DNA from: Luteimonas aquatica
GTDB taxonomy: Bacteria; Pseudomonadota; Gammaproteobacteria; Xanthomonadales; Xanthomonadaceae
Direction of reading: 5' to 3'
Length of the DNA stretch: 64,000 nucleotides
NCBI RefSeq assembly: GCF_022662575.1
Contig: NZ_JALBFU010000001.1
Coordinates: 305,188 to 369,187, forward strand
The position numbers and the translations under genes were made by a program. Positions 19,445 to 29,588 of this stretch are shown one piece after another. The notes beneath the pieces are model-generated. The model did not search any database. It saw only the letters and a program-made list of their open reading frames with translations, and had not been told where the DNA came from. Position 1 is the stretch's first letter, and the number at the start of each line of letters is the position of its first letter.

Positions 19445-21327
19445 AGGCGATCCAGCTCGACGGCCGTTCGCTGACCCGCGCCAAGCTGTGCGCGGTCGCG
19501 CACGGCGCGCAGGTGGCCCTGGACGAGGGCGCGCTGGCGGCGGTGGCGCGCGCCGCCGACTTCCTGGCCGAGCAGGTGCGCCGCGAGGAGCCCATCTACG
19601 GGGTGTCCACCGGCTTCGGCAGCAATGCCGACAAGCTGCTCGGCGCGCATCCGCTGCGCGACGAGCTGCCGGGCGCGGCGCCTTCCGGGCGTTCGCTGCA
19701 CGCCGAACTGCAGCAGAAGCTGATCGTCACCCACGCCGTGTGCGTGGGCGAGCCGCTGTCGGCCGAGGTGGTGCGCGCGATGCTCTGCATCCGCATCAAC
19801 ACGCTGCTGCACGGGCATTCGGGCATCCGCGTGCAGACGCTGCAGGCGCTGGCGGCGATGCTCAACGCCGGCATCGTGCCGGTGGTGCCGGCGCTGGGCT
19901 CGGTGGGCGCCAGCGGCGACCTCGCGCCGCTGTCGCACCTGGCCATCGTGCTGCTGGGCGGCGGCGAGGCCTTCCATGGCGGCGAGCGCGTGCCCGGCGC
20001 GGAGGCGCTGCGCCGCGCCGGCCTGGAACCGGTGGCGCTGTCCTACAAGGAAGGCCTGGCGCTCAACAACGGCACCGCGCAGATGCTGGCCTGCGGCGTG
20101 CTGGCCGTGCAGCGGATGCAGGATCTGCTCGACACCGCCGACCTCGCCGCGGCGATGACCGTGGACGCCTTCGCCGGACGCCTGGGCGCCTTCGCCGAGG
20201 AGGTGCACGCCCTGCGTCCGCACCCGGGGCAGGTGCATGTGGCCGCGCAACTGCGCGCGCTGCTGGCCGGCTCCACGCTGGCCGACATTCCCTACCACCT
20301 GGTGCCGCGCTTCCGGCAATGGCTGCCGGGCAGCTGGGATACCGACCAGGCGCGGCAGCTGAGCTTCGACATCGGCTGGGACTGGGTGCCGCTGGGCCAG
20401 CGCCATGGCCGCGAGAAGTTCTACCGGCGCTTCAAGCCCTTCCGCGGCGGCAAGAAGCACCAGCCGCAGGACAGCTATTCGCTGCGCTGCGTACCGCAGG
20501 TGCACGGCGCGGTGCGCGACGCGGTGGAGCAGGCCAAACGCGTGCTCGACATCGAGCTCAACGCGGTCACCGACAACCCGCTGGTGTTCCCGGACCGGCA
20601 GGCCGAGCACGTCGAGCAGCAGGTGATCTCGGCCGGCCATTTCCACGGCATGCCGCTGGCGCTGGCGATGAGCTACGTGAAGGCGGCGATCCCGGTGCTG
20701 GCCTCGATCAGCGAGCGCCGCCTCAACAAGCTGGTCGACCCGGCCACCAACGACGGTCTGCCGGCGTTCCTGATCGGCAACGAGGACGGCACCGAGTCCG
20801 GTTTCATGATCGTGCAGTACACGGCGGCGGCGATCGTCAACGACCTGGCCAGCCGCGCGCATCCGGCCAGCGTCTATTCGATCCCGACCTCGGCCAATGC
20901 CGAGGACCACGTTTCGATGGGCGCCAACGAGGCGCGCCACGTGCTGGCGATGGCCGACGACCTGGGCAAGGTGCTGGCGCTGGAGCTGCAGACCGCGGCG
21001 CAGGCGCTGGACCTGCGCCGCGACATGATCAACGCCGCGCGCGATCTGGCGCGGCGCGCCGACGCCCGCACCCTGGCGGCGAAGGTGCAGGGCGGTCCGG
21101 CGCCCGACCATCCCGACTACGCGGTGTTCCTGGAGGAGGTGGAGGCCTTGCGCGCCGAGCTGGCCGCCGCCGAGGCCTTCCATCCCGGCGGCGCGGTCGC
21201 CACCGCGCACGCGGCGATCCGCGAGAAGATCGCCTTCCTCGGCCAGGACCGCGCGCTCGACGGCGACGTCGCCGCCGCCGTGCGGCTGGTGGCCGACGAC
21301 GCCGTGCTGGCGGCGTTGCACTCGTGA
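19441..21327 (+). CDS. hutH: Histidine/aromatic amino acid ammonia-lyase, enlarged
   Basis: A MIO-type ammonia-lyase of 628 residues. The prosthetic group forms from Ala157-Ser158-Gly159 in GSVGASGDLAPLSH. Tyr53 (PIYGV) is the catalytic tyrosine. The selectivity pair is Thr97-His98 (LIVTHA), closest to the Ser-His of histidine ammonia-lyases and unlike the His-Leu of tyrosine or Phe-Leu of phenylalanine lyases. Bacterial HutH is about 510 residues. The excess here includes an insert at about 280-342, rich in Trp, Arg and Lys, and an extended C-terminus. It sits between hisS and the histidine operon with no hutU, hutI or hutG nearby, so a catabolic role is not supported by context. GGGAG lies just upstream. 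Confidence 0.78.
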   Translation: MKAIQLDGRSLTRAKLCAVAHGAQVALDEGALAAVARAADFLAEQVRREEPIYGVSTGFGSNADKLLGAHPLRDELPGAAPSGRSLHAELQQKLIVTHAVCVGEPLSAEVVRAMLCIRINTLLHGHSGIRVQTLQALAAMLNAGIVPVVPALGSVGASGDLAPLSHLAIVLLGGGEAFHGGERVPGAEALRRAGLEPVALSYKEGLALNNGTAQMLACGVLAVQRMQDLLDTADLAAAMTVDAFAGRLGAFAEEVHALRPHPGQVHVAAQLRALLAGSTLADIPYHLVPRFRQWLPGSWDTDQARQLSFDIGWDWVPLGQRHGREKFYRRFKPFRGGKKHQPQDSYSLRCVPQVHGAVRDAVEQAKRVLDIELNAVTDNPLVFPDRQAEHVEQQVISAGHFHGMPLALAMSYVKAAIPVLASISERRLNKLVDPATNDGLPAFLIGNEDGTESGFMIVQYTAAAIVNDLASRAHPASVYSIPTSANAEDHVSMGANEARHVLAMADDLGKVLALELQTAAQALDLRRDMINAARDLARRADARTLAAKVQGGPAPDHPDYAVFLEEVEALRAELAAAEAFHPGGAVATAHAAIREKIAFLGQDRALDGDVAAAVRLVADDAVLAALHS

Positions 21328-21352
21328 GCGGGGCGGACGGAGGAGGGCGGCG

Positions 21353-21718
21353 ATGAACCTGACGCTTCACTACGGCTGGCTCGGCGTGCTCGAGGCCGGC
21401 GGCATCGCCTTCGCGATCGGCGCGGTGTTCTGCCTGATCTGGCGCCCGCTGTGCCGGCTGATGGGCCTGGACAGCGGCCACGTCATCGGCTGGGCGGGCT
21501 TCGCGGCGGTGATCGTCGCCGCCGGCATCGACCTGCGCCACCTGGTGTCGCTGTTCTTCGTCAATCCGGGCTCCCCGGCCTATGCGCAGCAGGCGCTGGC
21601 CAACATCCACGATCCGGACCGCCTGGGCGCCCGCGTGCTGATCGAGATGATCTGCGCGTTCAGCGGCGTGGTGCTGGTCTGGCTGGGCTACGAGCACCTG
21701 GGCAAGCGCCGCGGCTGA
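21353..21718 (+). CDS. Small inner-membrane protein of unknown function
   Basis: 121 residues with about three hydrophobic helices (roughly 8-30, 44-68 and 92-113). A short conserved-looking segment, FVNPGSPAYAQQALANIHDPDRLGAR, lies between helices 2 and 3. A strong GGAGGAGGG ribosome-binding site stands before the ATG, 25 bases after the ammonia-lyase stop, so it is probably co-transcribed with it. I do not recognise the family. Transport or anchoring connected with the ammonia-lyase product is possible, but only position suggests it. Confidence 0.75.
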   Translation: MNLTLHYGWLGVLEAGGIAFAIGAVFCLIWRPLCRLMGLDSGHVIGWAGFAAVIVAAGIDLRHLVSLFFVNPGSPAYAQQALANIHDPDRLGARVLIEMICAFSGVVLVWLGYEHLGKRRG

Positions 21719-21770
21719 GCCGGCGGCGCATTTCCTGAATCGACCATGCGGGTCCGGCCCGGAAGGCGGG

Positions 21771-21799
21771 TTGACGGCGCGCTCCCCGGTTGCTTTAAT
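21771..21799 (+). promoter_or_regulatory. Sigma-70-type promoter of the TrpR-family gene and his operon
   Basis: TTGACG at 21771-21776 and TTTAAT at 21794-21799 are separated by exactly 17 bases. The predicted start near 21806 gives a leader of only about 20 bases, too short for a histidine attenuator. Control must therefore act at the overlapping operator. Confidence 0.7.
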
Positions 21800-21822
21800 G
21801 TATTAACGCGCTAATACATTAA
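21795..21822. promoter_or_regulatory. Operator palindrome for the TrpR-family regulator
   Basis: Two perfect 11-base arms (TTAATGTATTA and TAATACATTAA) surround a six-base centre, overlapping the -10 box and the expected transcription start. The site is AT-rich in a GC-rich genome and ends five bases before the regulator's ATG. It is the natural target for autorepression and control of the his operon behind it. Confidence 0.72.
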
Positions 21823-21826
21823 CCCA

Positions 21827-22156
21827 ATGAAACAACGACTCGAACCCCTGCCGGAACGCGACGCGGACGCCTCCTTCAAGGCGCTGGCGCGGGCGCTCGC
21901 CGGCCTGAGCCGGGCGCAGGACGTGGCGGCCTTCCTCGAAGACCTGTGCACGCCGGCCGAGATCGAGGCCATGGCCGACCGCTGGCGCGTGGTGCCGCTG
22001 CTGCTGGAAGGGGTCCCGTACCGGGAAATCCACGAGCGCACCCAGGTCAGCGTGACCACCATCGGCCGCGTCGCGCGCACGCTGGAGCGGGGCGCCGGCG
22101 GCTACGCCATCGCCGCGCGCCAGTCGACGGCCGCGCGCCCGAAAGCCGCGCACTGA
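21827..22156 (+). CDS. TrpR/YerC-family transcriptional repressor, probable histidine biosynthesis regulator
   Basis: A 109-residue all-helical protein of the Trp-repressor superfamily. The core has [23 protein letters not shown] and the helix-turn-helix [25 protein letters not shown]; a short Ala/Arg tail follows. TrpR-like proteins of the YerC type, rather than true tryptophan repressors, are found ahead of histidine genes in several bacterial groups. Its position as first gene before hisG, and the palindrome over its own promoter, suggest it represses the his operon when histidine is plentiful. The ligand is inferred. There is no clear ribosome-binding site, and the message is nearly leaderless. 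Confidence 0.82.
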   Translation: MKQRLEPLPERDADASFKALARALAGLSRAQDVAAFLEDLCTPAEIEAMADRWRVVPLLLEGVPYREIHERTQVSVTTIGRVARTLERGAGGYAIAARQSTAARPKAAH

Positions 22157-22193
22157 AATTCCGGCTCGAGACCGCCCGCATGAGCATGCCCGC

Positions 22194-23111
22194 ATGAGTC
22201 CTCCCCTTGCCGCGATCGCGCGCGATCGCCTGCGCATCGCCATCCAGAAGTCGGGGCGCCTGAGCGAGCCGGCGCGCGCGCTGCTGGCCTCGTGCGGGCT
22301 GTCGTGGCGCGAGAGCCGCGACAAGCTGTTCTGCTACGGCGAATCGCTGCCGGTGGACCTGCTGCTGGTGCGCGACGACGACATTCCCGGACTGCTGGCC
22401 GACGGCGTCTGCGACTACGGCATCGTCGGCCGCAACGTGCTCGCCGAGCAGGCGGGCGAGCGCGCCGAGCGCGGATTGCCGCAGGTGGCCCATGAACTGC
22501 GCGCCCTCGGCTTCGGCGGCTGCCGGCTCGAGATCGCCGTGCCCGACGGCTGGAGCTGGGAAGGGCCGTCGCAGCTGCAGGACCGCCGCATCGCCACCAG
22601 CTATCCCTACCTGCTGCAGGGCTGGCTGCGCGAGCAGGGCGTCCAGGCCACCGTGGTGACGCTGTCCGGCTCGGTGGAGATCGCGCCGCGGCTCGGCCAG
22701 GCCGACCTGGTCTGCGACCTGGTCTCCAGCGGCGCCACGCTGGTCGCCAACCAGCTCAAGCCGGTGACCACGCTGCTGCGCAGCGAAGCGGTGCTGGCGG
22801 GGCCGAAGGCGCCCTTCGCCGACGCGCGCGCGGAACTGGCGCAACTGCTGCTGCGCCGGCTGGACGGCGTGCTCAAGCTCAAGGACAGCCGCCTGCTGCT
22901 GTTCCAGGCCGAGCGCCGCGCCGTGCCGGACCTGCTCAAATTGCTGCCCGACGCCGAGACGCCGATGACGATGTATCAGGTGGACGGCGCCGACACGCTG
23001 GCGCTGCAGGCCCTGTGCCATGGCGCGATGACCTGGCAGCGCCTGGAAGACCTGCGGCACGCCGGCGCGCGCGGACTGATGGTGCTGCCGGTGGAGAGGA
23101 CGCTGGCATGA
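22194..23111 (+). CDS. hisG: ATP phosphoribosyltransferase, long form
   Basis: First enzyme of histidine synthesis, condensing ATP with PRPP. The 305-residue protein is the long, self-regulated form: two catalytic periplasmic-binding-protein-like lobes ([24 protein letters not shown], and the PRPP loop [13 protein letters not shown]) plus a C-terminal ACT-like regulatory domain (about 225-300, [13 protein letters not shown]). No hisZ is needed, and none is seen. Histidine feedback inhibition is expected of this form. It follows the regulator gene by 37 bases. Confidence 0.95.
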   Translation: MSPPLAAIARDRLRIAIQKSGRLSEPARALLASCGLSWRESRDKLFCYGESLPVDLLLVRDDDIPGLLADGVCDYGIVGRNVLAEQAGERAERGLPQVAHELRALGFGGCRLEIAVPDGWSWEGPSQLQDRRIATSYPYLLQGWLREQGVQATVVTLSGSVEIAPRLGQADLVCDLVSSGATLVANQLKPVTTLLRSEAVLAGPKAPFADARAELAQLLLRRLDGVLKLKDSRLLLFQAERRAVPDLLKLLPDAETPMTMYQVDGADTLALQALCHGAMTWQRLEDLRHAGARGLMVLPVERTLA

Positions 23112-23154
23112 GAACCGTTCTGCCTACGCGCAACGCCGAACGATGGAGGATCGC

Positions 23155-24492
23155 GTGAGCGCGGTCGCACCAAGCCAAGCCCCGATCGCGCAGCGCGTCG
23201 ATTGGGCGAGCCTGGACGCGGCCGCGCGCGAGCGCGTCCTGCAGCGCGCCACGCAGGCGACCTCGCGGCAGCGGGCCGACGCCGTGGCCGGCATCCTGGC
23301 ACGGGTGCGCGAGGGCGGCGATGCCGCCTTGCGCGAGCTGGGGCTGCGCTTCGACGGCGTCATGCTGCAGGACTTCGAGGTGGGCGAGGAGGAATTCGCC
23401 GCCGCCGAGGCCGTCGTGCCGGCGCGGTTGCGCGCGGCCATGCGCGCGGCCGCCGAGCGCATCGAGGCGTTTCATCGCGCCGGCATGACCCGGCCCTACG
23501 CCGTGGAGACCGCGCCCGGCGTGGTCTGCGAAAGGATCGTCCGCCCCATCGGCCGCGTCGGGCTGTACGTGCCGGCCGGCAGCGCGCCGCTGCCGTCGAC
23601 GGCGCTGATGCTGGGCGTGCCGGCGCGGCTGGCCGGCTGCGCCGAGGTGGTGCTGTGCACGCCGCCGCGCCGCGACGGCGGCGCCGATCCGGCGGTACTG
23701 GCGGCCGCCAGGCTCACCGGCGTCTCGCGGGTGTTCAAGCTCGGCGGCGCGCAGGCCATCGCGGCGATGGCCTTCGGCAGCGAATCGGTGCCGCGCTGCG
23801 ACAAGCTGTTCGGGCCCGGCAACGCCTACGTCACCGAGGCCAAGCAGCAGGTGGCGCAGGCCGGCGCGGCGGCGATCGACATGCCGGCCGGTCCGTCCGA
23901 GGTGCTGGTGATCGCCGATGCCGGCGCCGACGCGGACTTCGTCGCCGCCGACCTGCTGTCGCAGGCCGAGCACGGCGCCGATTCGCAGGTATTGCTGCTC
24001 TCCGACGATGCCGGCCTGCTGGCGCGGGTGGAGACGGCCCTGGAGACGCAGCTGGCGCGCCTGCCGCGCGCCGGCATCGCCCGTGCCGCGCTGTCGCGCT
24101 CGCGGCTGGTGCTGACGCGGACGCTGGAGGAGGCGTTCGCGATCAGCAACGACTACGCGCCCGAGCACCTGATCCTGGCGCTGCGCGCGCCGCGCGCCTG
24201 GCTGGACCGGGTGCAGGCCGCAGGTTCCGTCTTCCTCGGCGACTGGACGCCTGAGGCGCTGGGCGACTACTGCAGCGGGACCAACCACGTCCTGCCGACC
24301 AACGGCGCGGCGCGCGCCTACAGCGGCGTGAGCGTGGCCAGTTTCCAGAACGCGGTGAGCGTGCAGTCGGCCACGCCCGCCGGTCTTGCGGCCATCGGCC
24401 CGGACGCGGTGACGCTGGCCGAGGCCGAGGGCCTGGACGCGCACGCCAACGCCGTCGCACTGCGGTTGCGGGCGGCGGAGGCGGCACGATGA
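23155..24492 (+). CDS. hisD: Histidinol dehydrogenase
   Basis: Zinc- and NAD-dependent enzyme for the last two oxidations of histidine synthesis (histidinol to histidine). The 445-residue protein contains [24 protein letters not shown], the signature [15 protein letters not shown] and [10 protein letters not shown] with zinc and substrate ligands, then SGTNHVLPT. The GTG at 23155 is preferred: a GGAGGA ribosome-binding site ends four bases before it. An ATG twelve bases further up (23143) overlaps that site and is the alternative. It ends in a four-base overlap with hisC. Confidence 0.94.
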   Translation: MSAVAPSQAPIAQRVDWASLDAAARERVLQRATQATSRQRADAVAGILARVREGGDAALRELGLRFDGVMLQDFEVGEEEFAAAEAVVPARLRAAMRAAAERIEAFHRAGMTRPYAVETAPGVVCERIVRPIGRVGLYVPAGSAPLPSTALMLGVPARLAGCAEVVLCTPPRRDGGADPAVLAAARLTGVSRVFKLGGAQAIAAMAFGSESVPRCDKLFGPGNAYVTEAKQQVAQAGAAAIDMPAGPSEVLVIADAGADADFVAADLLSQAEHGADSQVLLLSDDAGLLARVETALETQLARLPRAGIARAALSRSRLVLTRTLEEAFAISNDYAPEHLILALRAPRAWLDRVQAAGSVFLGDWTPEALGDYCSGTNHVLPTNGAARAYSGVSVASFQNAVSVQSATPAGLAAIGPDAVTLAEAEGLDAHANAVALRLRAAEAAR

Positions 24493-25613
24493 GCGCGCTG
24501 CTCGAACTCGTGCGCGCCGACCTGCGCGGCTTCGGCGGCTACAGATCCGCGCGCAGCGAGGCGCTGCGCGGCGAGGTCTGGTTGAACGCCAACGAATCGG
24601 CCTGGGGCAATCCGGCGGATGCGGACGGCGGATGCCGGCGCTATCCGGAGCCGCAGCCGGCGGCGTTGCGCGCGGCGCTGGCGGCCCTGTACGGCTGCGC
24701 GCCGGAGCGGCTGCTGATCGGCCGCGGCAGCGACGAGGCGATCGACCTGCTGGTGCGCGCGCTGTGCGAACCCGGGCGCGACGCGGTGCTGGTGGCCCCG
24801 CCGGTGTTCGGCATGTACGCGGTGAGCGCGCGGCTGCAGGGCGCGCGGCTGCTGGAAGTGCCGCTGCTGGAAGTGCCTTCGCGCGAGGACGCCGGCGCGG
24901 GCGCCACGACCTTCGCGCCGGATTTCGCCGCCATCGCGGCGACCGCGCTGGCGCAGTCGGTCAAGCTGGTGTTCCTGTGCTCGCCGGGCAATCCCACCGG
25001 CGAGGCGCTGGCGCACGCGGACATCGAAGCGCTGGCGCGGCGGCTGTCCGGCCGCGCGCTGCTGGTGGTGGACGAGGCCTACGGCGAATTCTGCGAAACG
25101 CCGTCCGCGCTGGCGCTGCAGGCGCGCTGCGACAACCTCGTAGTGCTGCGGACCCTGTCGAAGGCGCATGCGCTGGCCGCCGCGCGCGTGGGCTGCGCGA
25201 TCGCCGATCCGGCGTTGATCGCGGTGCTGCGCGCCTGCCAGGCGCCGTATCCGGTGCCCGCGCCGTGCGCGGACCTGGCCCTGGCCGGGCTGGCGCCGGC
25301 GGCGCTGGCCGACGCCGCGCGCCGCGTGGCGGCCGTTCGCGCCGAGCGGCAACGCCTGCGCGCGGCGCTGGCGGGCCTGCCCGCGGTCACGCGCGTGTAC
25401 CCCTCGCAAGGCAATTTCCTGCTGGCGCGCTTCGCCGACGCCGAATCCGCGTTCGCGGCGCTGCTGGAGGCCGGCGTGGTGGTGCGCGACCAGCGTGCGG
25501 CGCCGCAGCTGGGCGATGCCCTGCGCATCACGGTCGGCACGCGCGAGCAGAACGACCGCGTGCTGGCCGCCTTGGCCGCGATGCCCGTGGCGCAGGCGAG
25601 GGCGCGCGCATGA
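24489..25613 (+). CDS. hisC: Histidinol-phosphate aminotransferase
   Basis: PLP-dependent class I/II aminotransferase converting imidazole acetol-phosphate and glutamate to histidinol phosphate. The 374-residue protein has [11 protein letters not shown] at the start and [13 protein letters not shown] for phosphate binding. [13 protein letters not shown] and VDEAYGEF supply PLP ring ligands, and TLSKAHALA holds the Schiff-base lysine (about residue 223). Length and motif order are normal. It is linked by four-base overlaps on both sides (hisD and hisB). Confidence 0.95.
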   Translation: MSALLELVRADLRGFGGYRSARSEALRGEVWLNANESAWGNPADADGGCRRYPEPQPAALRAALAALYGCAPERLLIGRGSDEAIDLLVRALCEPGRDAVLVAPPVFGMYAVSARLQGARLLEVPLLEVPSREDAGAGATTFAPDFAAIAATALAQSVKLVFLCSPGNPTGEALAHADIEALARRLSGRALLVVDEAYGEFCETPSALALQARCDNLVVLRTLSKAHALAAARVGCAIADPALIAVLRACQAPYPVPAPCADLALAGLAPAALADAARRVAAVRAERQRLRAALAGLPAVTRVYPSQGNFLLARFADAESAFAALLEAGVVVRDQRAAPQLGDALRITVGTREQNDRVLAALAAMPVAQARARA

Positions 25614-26683
25614 GGCCCATCCTCTTCATCGACCGCGACGGCACCCTGATCGAGGAGCCCGCCGATTTCCAGATCGACGCCTTCGAGAAGCTGCGCCTGG
25701 TGCGCGGCGCGGTGCCGGCGCTGCTGCGCCTGCGCGATGCCGGCTATCGCTTCGTGATGGTGACCAACCAGGACGGCCTGGGCACCGAGCTGTTTCCGCA
25801 GGCCGCCTTCGACGGCCCGCACGGCCTGATGCTGCAGGTTTTCGAGAGCCAGGGCGTGGTCTTCGAGGAGGTGCTGATCGACCGCAGCCTGCCCGCCGAC
25901 CGGTCGCCCACGCGCAAGCCCGGCATCGGACTGGCGCTGCCGTACCTGCGCGACCGCAGCATCGACTGGGCGCGTTCTGCCGTGATCGGCGACCGCGAGA
26001 GCGACGTGCGCTTCGCCGACAACCTCGGCATCCGCGCCTTCCAGCTGCGCACCGCGCAGTTCGGCGGCGAGTGGGACTGGGCGGCGATCGCGCACGAGCT
26101 GGTCGATGCGCCGCGGCGCGCCTCGGTGCGCCGCGATACCCGCGAGACGCAGATCCGCATCGACCTCGACCTGGACCGCAGCGCCGAGCCGGAGGTGCGC
26201 ACCGGCCTGCCGTTCTTCGACCACATGCTCGAACAGATCGGCAAGCACGGCGGCATCGCGCTGACGGTGCGTGCCGACGGCGACCTGCACATCGACGAGC
26301 ACCACACGGTCGAGGACACCGGCCTGGCGCTGGGCCAGGCGCTGCGCGAGGCGCTGGGCGAGAAGCGCGGCATCGGCCGCTACGGCTTCACCCTGCCGAT
26401 GGACGAGACGCTGGCCAGCGCGGCGCTGGACTTCGGCGGCCGGCCGTACTTCGTCTTCGAGGGCGCGTTCCGGCGCGAGCGCGTGGGCGACCTGCCGACC
26501 GAGCTGGTGCCGCACTTCTTCCGCTCCGTGTGCGACGCCGCCGGCCTCAACCTCAACCTGCAGGTGCGCGGCGACAACGACCACCATCAGGTGGAAGCCT
26601 GTTTCAAGGCCTTCGCGCGGGCGCTGCGGCAGGCGGTGCGGCGCGAGGGCAGCGAACTGCCCACCACCAAGGGCCTGTTGTGA
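25610..26683 (+). CDS. hisB: Bifunctional histidinol-phosphatase / imidazoleglycerol-phosphate dehydratase
   Basis: 357 residues with two fused domains, as in enterobacteria. The N-terminal HAD phosphatase (about 1-165; [12 protein letters not shown] nucleophile loop, [21 protein letters not shown]) makes histidinol. The C-terminal dehydratase (about 168-357; [38 protein letters not shown] manganese ligands) makes imidazole acetol-phosphate. The ATG at 25610 overlaps the hisC stop by four bases; longer in-frame starts lie inside hisC and are rejected. Ten bases separate it from hisH. Confidence 0.96.
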   Translation: MRPILFIDRDGTLIEEPADFQIDAFEKLRLVRGAVPALLRLRDAGYRFVMVTNQDGLGTELFPQAAFDGPHGLMLQVFESQGVVFEEVLIDRSLPADRSPTRKPGIGLALPYLRDRSIDWARSAVIGDRESDVRFADNLGIRAFQLRTAQFGGEWDWAAIAHELVDAPRRASVRRDTRETQIRIDLDLDRSAEPEVRTGLPFFDHMLEQIGKHGGIALTVRADGDLHIDEHHTVEDTGLALGQALREALGEKRGIGRYGFTLPMDETLASAALDFGGRPYFVFEGAFRRERVGDLPTELVPHFFRSVCDAAGLNLNLQVRGDNDHHQVEACFKAFARALRQAVRREGSELPTTKGLL

Positions 26684-26693
26684 AGGTGGCGTG

Positions 26694-27308
26694 ATGAACA
26701 TCGCCCTGATCGATGCCGGCGGCGCCAATCTCGGCTCGGTGCGCTACGCGCTGGAGCGGCTTGGCCTGACGCCGCGCCTGGTGCGCGACGCCGGCGGCCT
26801 GGCCGGCGCGGAGCGGGTGATCCTGCCCGGCGTGGGCGCGGCGGCGCCGGCCATGCGCGCCCTGGCCGCGCAGGGCCTGATCGAAGCGCTGCGCGGCCTG
26901 CGGGTGCCGCTGCTGGGCGTCTGCCTGGGCATGCAACTGCTCTACGAGTCCTCGGAGGAGGGCGGCGACACCCCCTGCCTGGGCCTGCTGCCGGGGCGGG
27001 TGCGGGCGTTGCGGCCGGCCCCCGGCATCCGCATTCCCCACATGGGGTGGAATGCCTTGTCCTGCGTTACAGGGAATGGACTGCTGCAAGGCATCCGGGA
27101 CGGCGACCAGGCCTACTTCGTGCATGGCTACGCCGCACCGGTCGACGTGGGCGCATCGGGCACCAGCGTGCTGGCCACCGCGCATCACGGCGAAGCCTTC
27201 GCAGCCATCGTCCGGCGGGGACTGTATTTCGGCGCGCAGTTCCATCCGGAACGATCTTCGGCCCTTGGGTCACGGCTGCTGGAGAACTTCATCCGATGGG
27301 TACCATGA
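26694..27308 (+). CDS. hisH: Imidazole glycerol phosphate synthase, glutaminase subunit
   Basis: Class I glutamine amidotransferase delivering ammonia to HisF. The 204-residue protein has the oxyanion loop [12 protein letters not shown], the nucleophile cysteine in [18 protein letters not shown] (about residue 82), YFVHGYA, and the catalytic His-Glu pair in [10 protein letters not shown]. Length fits (about 200). An AAGGTGG ribosome-binding site precedes the ATG. The stop is embedded in the hisA start (ATGA). Confidence 0.95.
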   Translation: MNIALIDAGGANLGSVRYALERLGLTPRLVRDAGGLAGAERVILPGVGAAAPAMRALAAQGLIEALRGLRVPLLGVCLGMQLLYESSEEGGDTPCLGLLPGRVRALRPAPGIRIPHMGWNALSCVTGNGLLQGIRDGDQAYFVHGYAAPVDVGASGTSVLATAHHGEAFAAIVRRGLYFGAQFHPERSSALGSRLLENFIRWVP

Positions 27309-28060
27309 ACGCATATGCGCTGCGCGAAACCTTCCAGATCTACCCGGCCATCGACGTGCGCAGCGGCCGCGTCGTACGCCTGGCGCAAGGCGACTACGCG
27401 CGCGAAACCCGATACGCCGACGATCCTTTCACGCTGGCGCGCAGCTACGCCGACGCCGGCGCGCAATGGCTGCACCTGGTCGACCTCGATGCCGCCCGCA
27501 GCGGCGGCTACACGCTGGGCGAGCTGCTGCGCCGGCTCAAGGCCGAGACGCCGCTGCTGGTGCAGACCGGCGGCGGGGTGCGCAACGAGGCCGACATCGA
27601 ACGCCTGCTGCAGGACGGCGCCGACCGCGTCGTGGTCGGATCGCTGGCCGTCACCGAGCCCAACCGCGTGGTGGACTGGATCAAGCGCTACGGCAGCGAG
27701 CACCTGACGGTGGCGCTGGACGCCTGGTGCGGGCAGGACGGACGCTGGTTCCCGACCAGCCACGGCTGGACCCAGCCCGGCCGCCGCACCATCGGCGACC
27801 TGGTGCGCTTCTATTCGCGCTCGGGCCTGCGCCACCTGCTGTGCACCGACATCGCCCGCGACGGCACCCTGGCCGGGCCCAATCTGCAGCTGTACCAGCT
27901 GCTGCGGCAGTGGGCGCCGCGCCTGGAACTGCAGGCCTCCGGCGGCGCCCGCGACCTGGACGACGTGCGCGACGCGCGCGGCGCCGGCTGCGCGGGCATC
28001 GTGCTGGGCAAGGCGCTGCTCGAGGGCAGGTTCGACCTGCCGCAGGCGTTGCGGTGCTGA
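27305..28060 (+). CDS. hisA: Phosphoribosylformimino-AICAR phosphate isomerase
   Basis: TIM-barrel isomerase of histidine synthesis opening the ring of ProFAR to PRFAR. The 251-residue protein shows [18 protein letters not shown] with the catalytic aspartate, [23 protein letters not shown] phosphate loop, [16 protein letters not shown] with the second catalytic aspartate, and [11 protein letters not shown]. The ATG at 27305 overlaps the hisH stop by four bases; another in-frame ATG at 27296 would add three residues. It ends seven bases inside hisF. Confidence 0.95.
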   Translation: MNAYALRETFQIYPAIDVRSGRVVRLAQGDYARETRYADDPFTLARSYADAGAQWLHLVDLDAARSGGYTLGELLRRLKAETPLLVQTGGGVRNEADIERLLQDGADRVVVGSLAVTEPNRVVDWIKRYGSEHLTVALDAWCGQDGRWFPTSHGWTQPGRRTIGDLVRFYSRSGLRHLLCTDIARDGTLAGPNLQLYQLLRQWAPRLELQASGGARDLDDVRDARGAGCAGIVLGKALLEGRFDLPQALRC

Positions 28061-28827
28061 GCCGTCGCATCATCCCTTGCTTGGATGTGCGCGACGGCCG
28101 TGTCGTCAAGGGCGTGCGTTTCCGCGACCACGTCGACATGGGCGACATCGCCGAGCTGGCCCTGCGCTACCGCGACCAGGGCGCCGACGAGCTGGTGTTC
28201 TACGACATCGCCGCCAGCCCGCAGGGCCGCAGCGTCGACCGCGGCTGGGTGGAGGCCGTGGCGCGGCGCATCGACATTCCCTTCTGCGTCGCCGGCGGCA
28301 TCCGCAGCGTGGAGGACGCGCGCGCGGTGCTGCATGCCGGCGCCGACAAGATCTCGATCAATACCCCGGCGCTGGAGCGGCCGGAACTGATCGGCGAGAT
28401 CGCCGAGGCCTTCGGCGTGCAGTGCGTGGTGGTCGGCATCGATTCGCTGCGCGATGCCGACGGGCAATGGCGCGTGCGCAGCCATACCGGCGATCCGGAC
28501 GCCATGCGCGCGCTGCCGCGGCGCACCCTGGACTGGGTGGCGCAGGCGCAGGCGCTCGGGGCCGGCGAGATCGTGCTCAACTGCATGGGCAGCGACGGCG
28601 TGCGCGGCGGCTACGACATCGACCAGCTGCGCGCGGTGCGCGCGCTGTGCCGGGTGCCGCTGGTGGCCTCGGGCGGCGCCGGCGCGCCGGCGCACTTCAT
28701 CCAGGTGTTCCGCGAGGCCGACGTCGACGGCGCGCTGGCCGCCAGCGTGTTCCACAGCGGCCAGATCGCGATTCCCGCGCTCAAGGGCGAGCTGCGCCAG
28801 GCCGGCATCCGGGTGCGCCATGGCTGA
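28054..28827 (+). CDS. hisF: Imidazole glycerol phosphate synthase, cyclase subunit
   Basis: TIM-barrel partner of HisH, using ammonia and PRFAR to form imidazole glycerol phosphate and AICAR. The 257-residue protein begins [19 protein letters not shown] (catalytic Asp11) and contains [48 protein letters not shown] (second catalytic aspartate) and [12 protein letters not shown]. The start is a GTG at 28054, seven bases before the end of hisA; no ATG gives the complete N-terminus. It overlaps hisI by eight bases. Confidence 0.95.
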   Translation: MLSRRIIPCLDVRDGRVVKGVRFRDHVDMGDIAELALRYRDQGADELVFYDIAASPQGRSVDRGWVEAVARRIDIPFCVAGGIRSVEDARAVLHAGADKISINTPALERPELIGEIAEAFGVQCVVVGIDSLRDADGQWRVRSHTGDPDAMRALPRRTLDWVAQAQALGAGEIVLNCMGSDGVRGGYDIDQLRAVRALCRVPLVASGGAGAPAHFIQVFREADVDGALAASVFHSGQIAIPALKGELRQAGIRVRHG

Positions 28828-29437
28828 GCGTGTCGCGACCGCGCTCGATATCGAAGCGCTGGCCTGGGACAAGCAGGGCGGCCTGCTGCCGGCGATCGTG
28901 CAGGATGCGCGCACCCTGCGCGTGCTGATGCTCGGCTACATGGACCGCGCCGCGCTGCAGGCCACGCTGCGCGAAGGCCGGGTCACTTTCTTCAGCCGCA
29001 GCCGGCAGCGGCTTTGGACCAAGGGCGAGCAGAGCGGACACGTGCTCGAACTGGTCCGCCTGGAGACCGACTGCGACGGCGACACGCTGCTGGTGCAGGC
29101 CCGGCCGCTCGGCCCCACCTGCCACCTCGGACGCGAGAGCTGCTTTCCCGAGGCGCCGGGCGCGCAGCTGGCCGCGCTCGATCTGCTGGTCGAACGCCGC
29201 GAGCGTGAACGCCCGGCGGAGAGCTACACCACGCGCCTGTTCGAGGGCGGCATCCGCCGCGTCGCCCAGAAGGTGGGCGAGGAGGGCGTGGAAACGGCGC
29301 TGGCCGCCGTCGCCGAGGACGATGCCGCCTTGCTGGGCGAGGCGGCCGACCTGGCCTATCACCTGCTGGTGCTGCTGCGCGCGCGCGGCCTGGGCCTGGC
29401 CGACCTGGAGCGCGCGCTGCGCGAGCGCGAACGCTAG
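28820..29437 (+). CDS. hisI: Bifunctional phosphoribosyl-AMP cyclohydrolase / phosphoribosyl-ATP pyrophosphatase
   Basis: 205 residues joining the second and third enzymes of histidine synthesis. The N-terminal cyclohydrolase (about 1-115) has [25 protein letters not shown] and [10 protein letters not shown] metal ligands. The C-terminal pyrophosphatase (about 118-205) has [17 protein letters not shown] and [13 protein letters not shown]. It completes the set: hisG, D, C, B, H, A, F and IE are all present in one plus-strand run. No clear terminator follows in the 151 bases before the next gene. Confidence 0.95.
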   Translation: MAERVATALDIEALAWDKQGGLLPAIVQDARTLRVLMLGYMDRAALQATLREGRVTFFSRSRQRLWTKGEQSGHVLELVRLETDCDGDTLLVQARPLGPTCHLGRESCFPEAPGAQLAALDLLVERRERERPAESYTTRLFEGGIRRVAQKVGEEGVETALAAVAEDDAALLGEAADLAYHLLVLLRARGLGLADLERALRERER

Positions 29438-29588
29438 CGGACTCCGCTGCGACGCTCGACCGGCGGCCACGCGGCCGCATGCCGTGCGTTCCGTGATGCC
29501 GGTCATCGTGCCCCGCGCGTGACTTCCCGCAGTCGGAGGCGCGCGGGCGAGCGGGGCATAATCGCCGTTTCCGACCAGGGCGACGGCG

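Noticed and set aside
21800-22193. Histidine attenuator before hisG
   Set aside because: The mapped-by-eye promoter leaves only about 20 bases of leader and there is no run of histidine codons.
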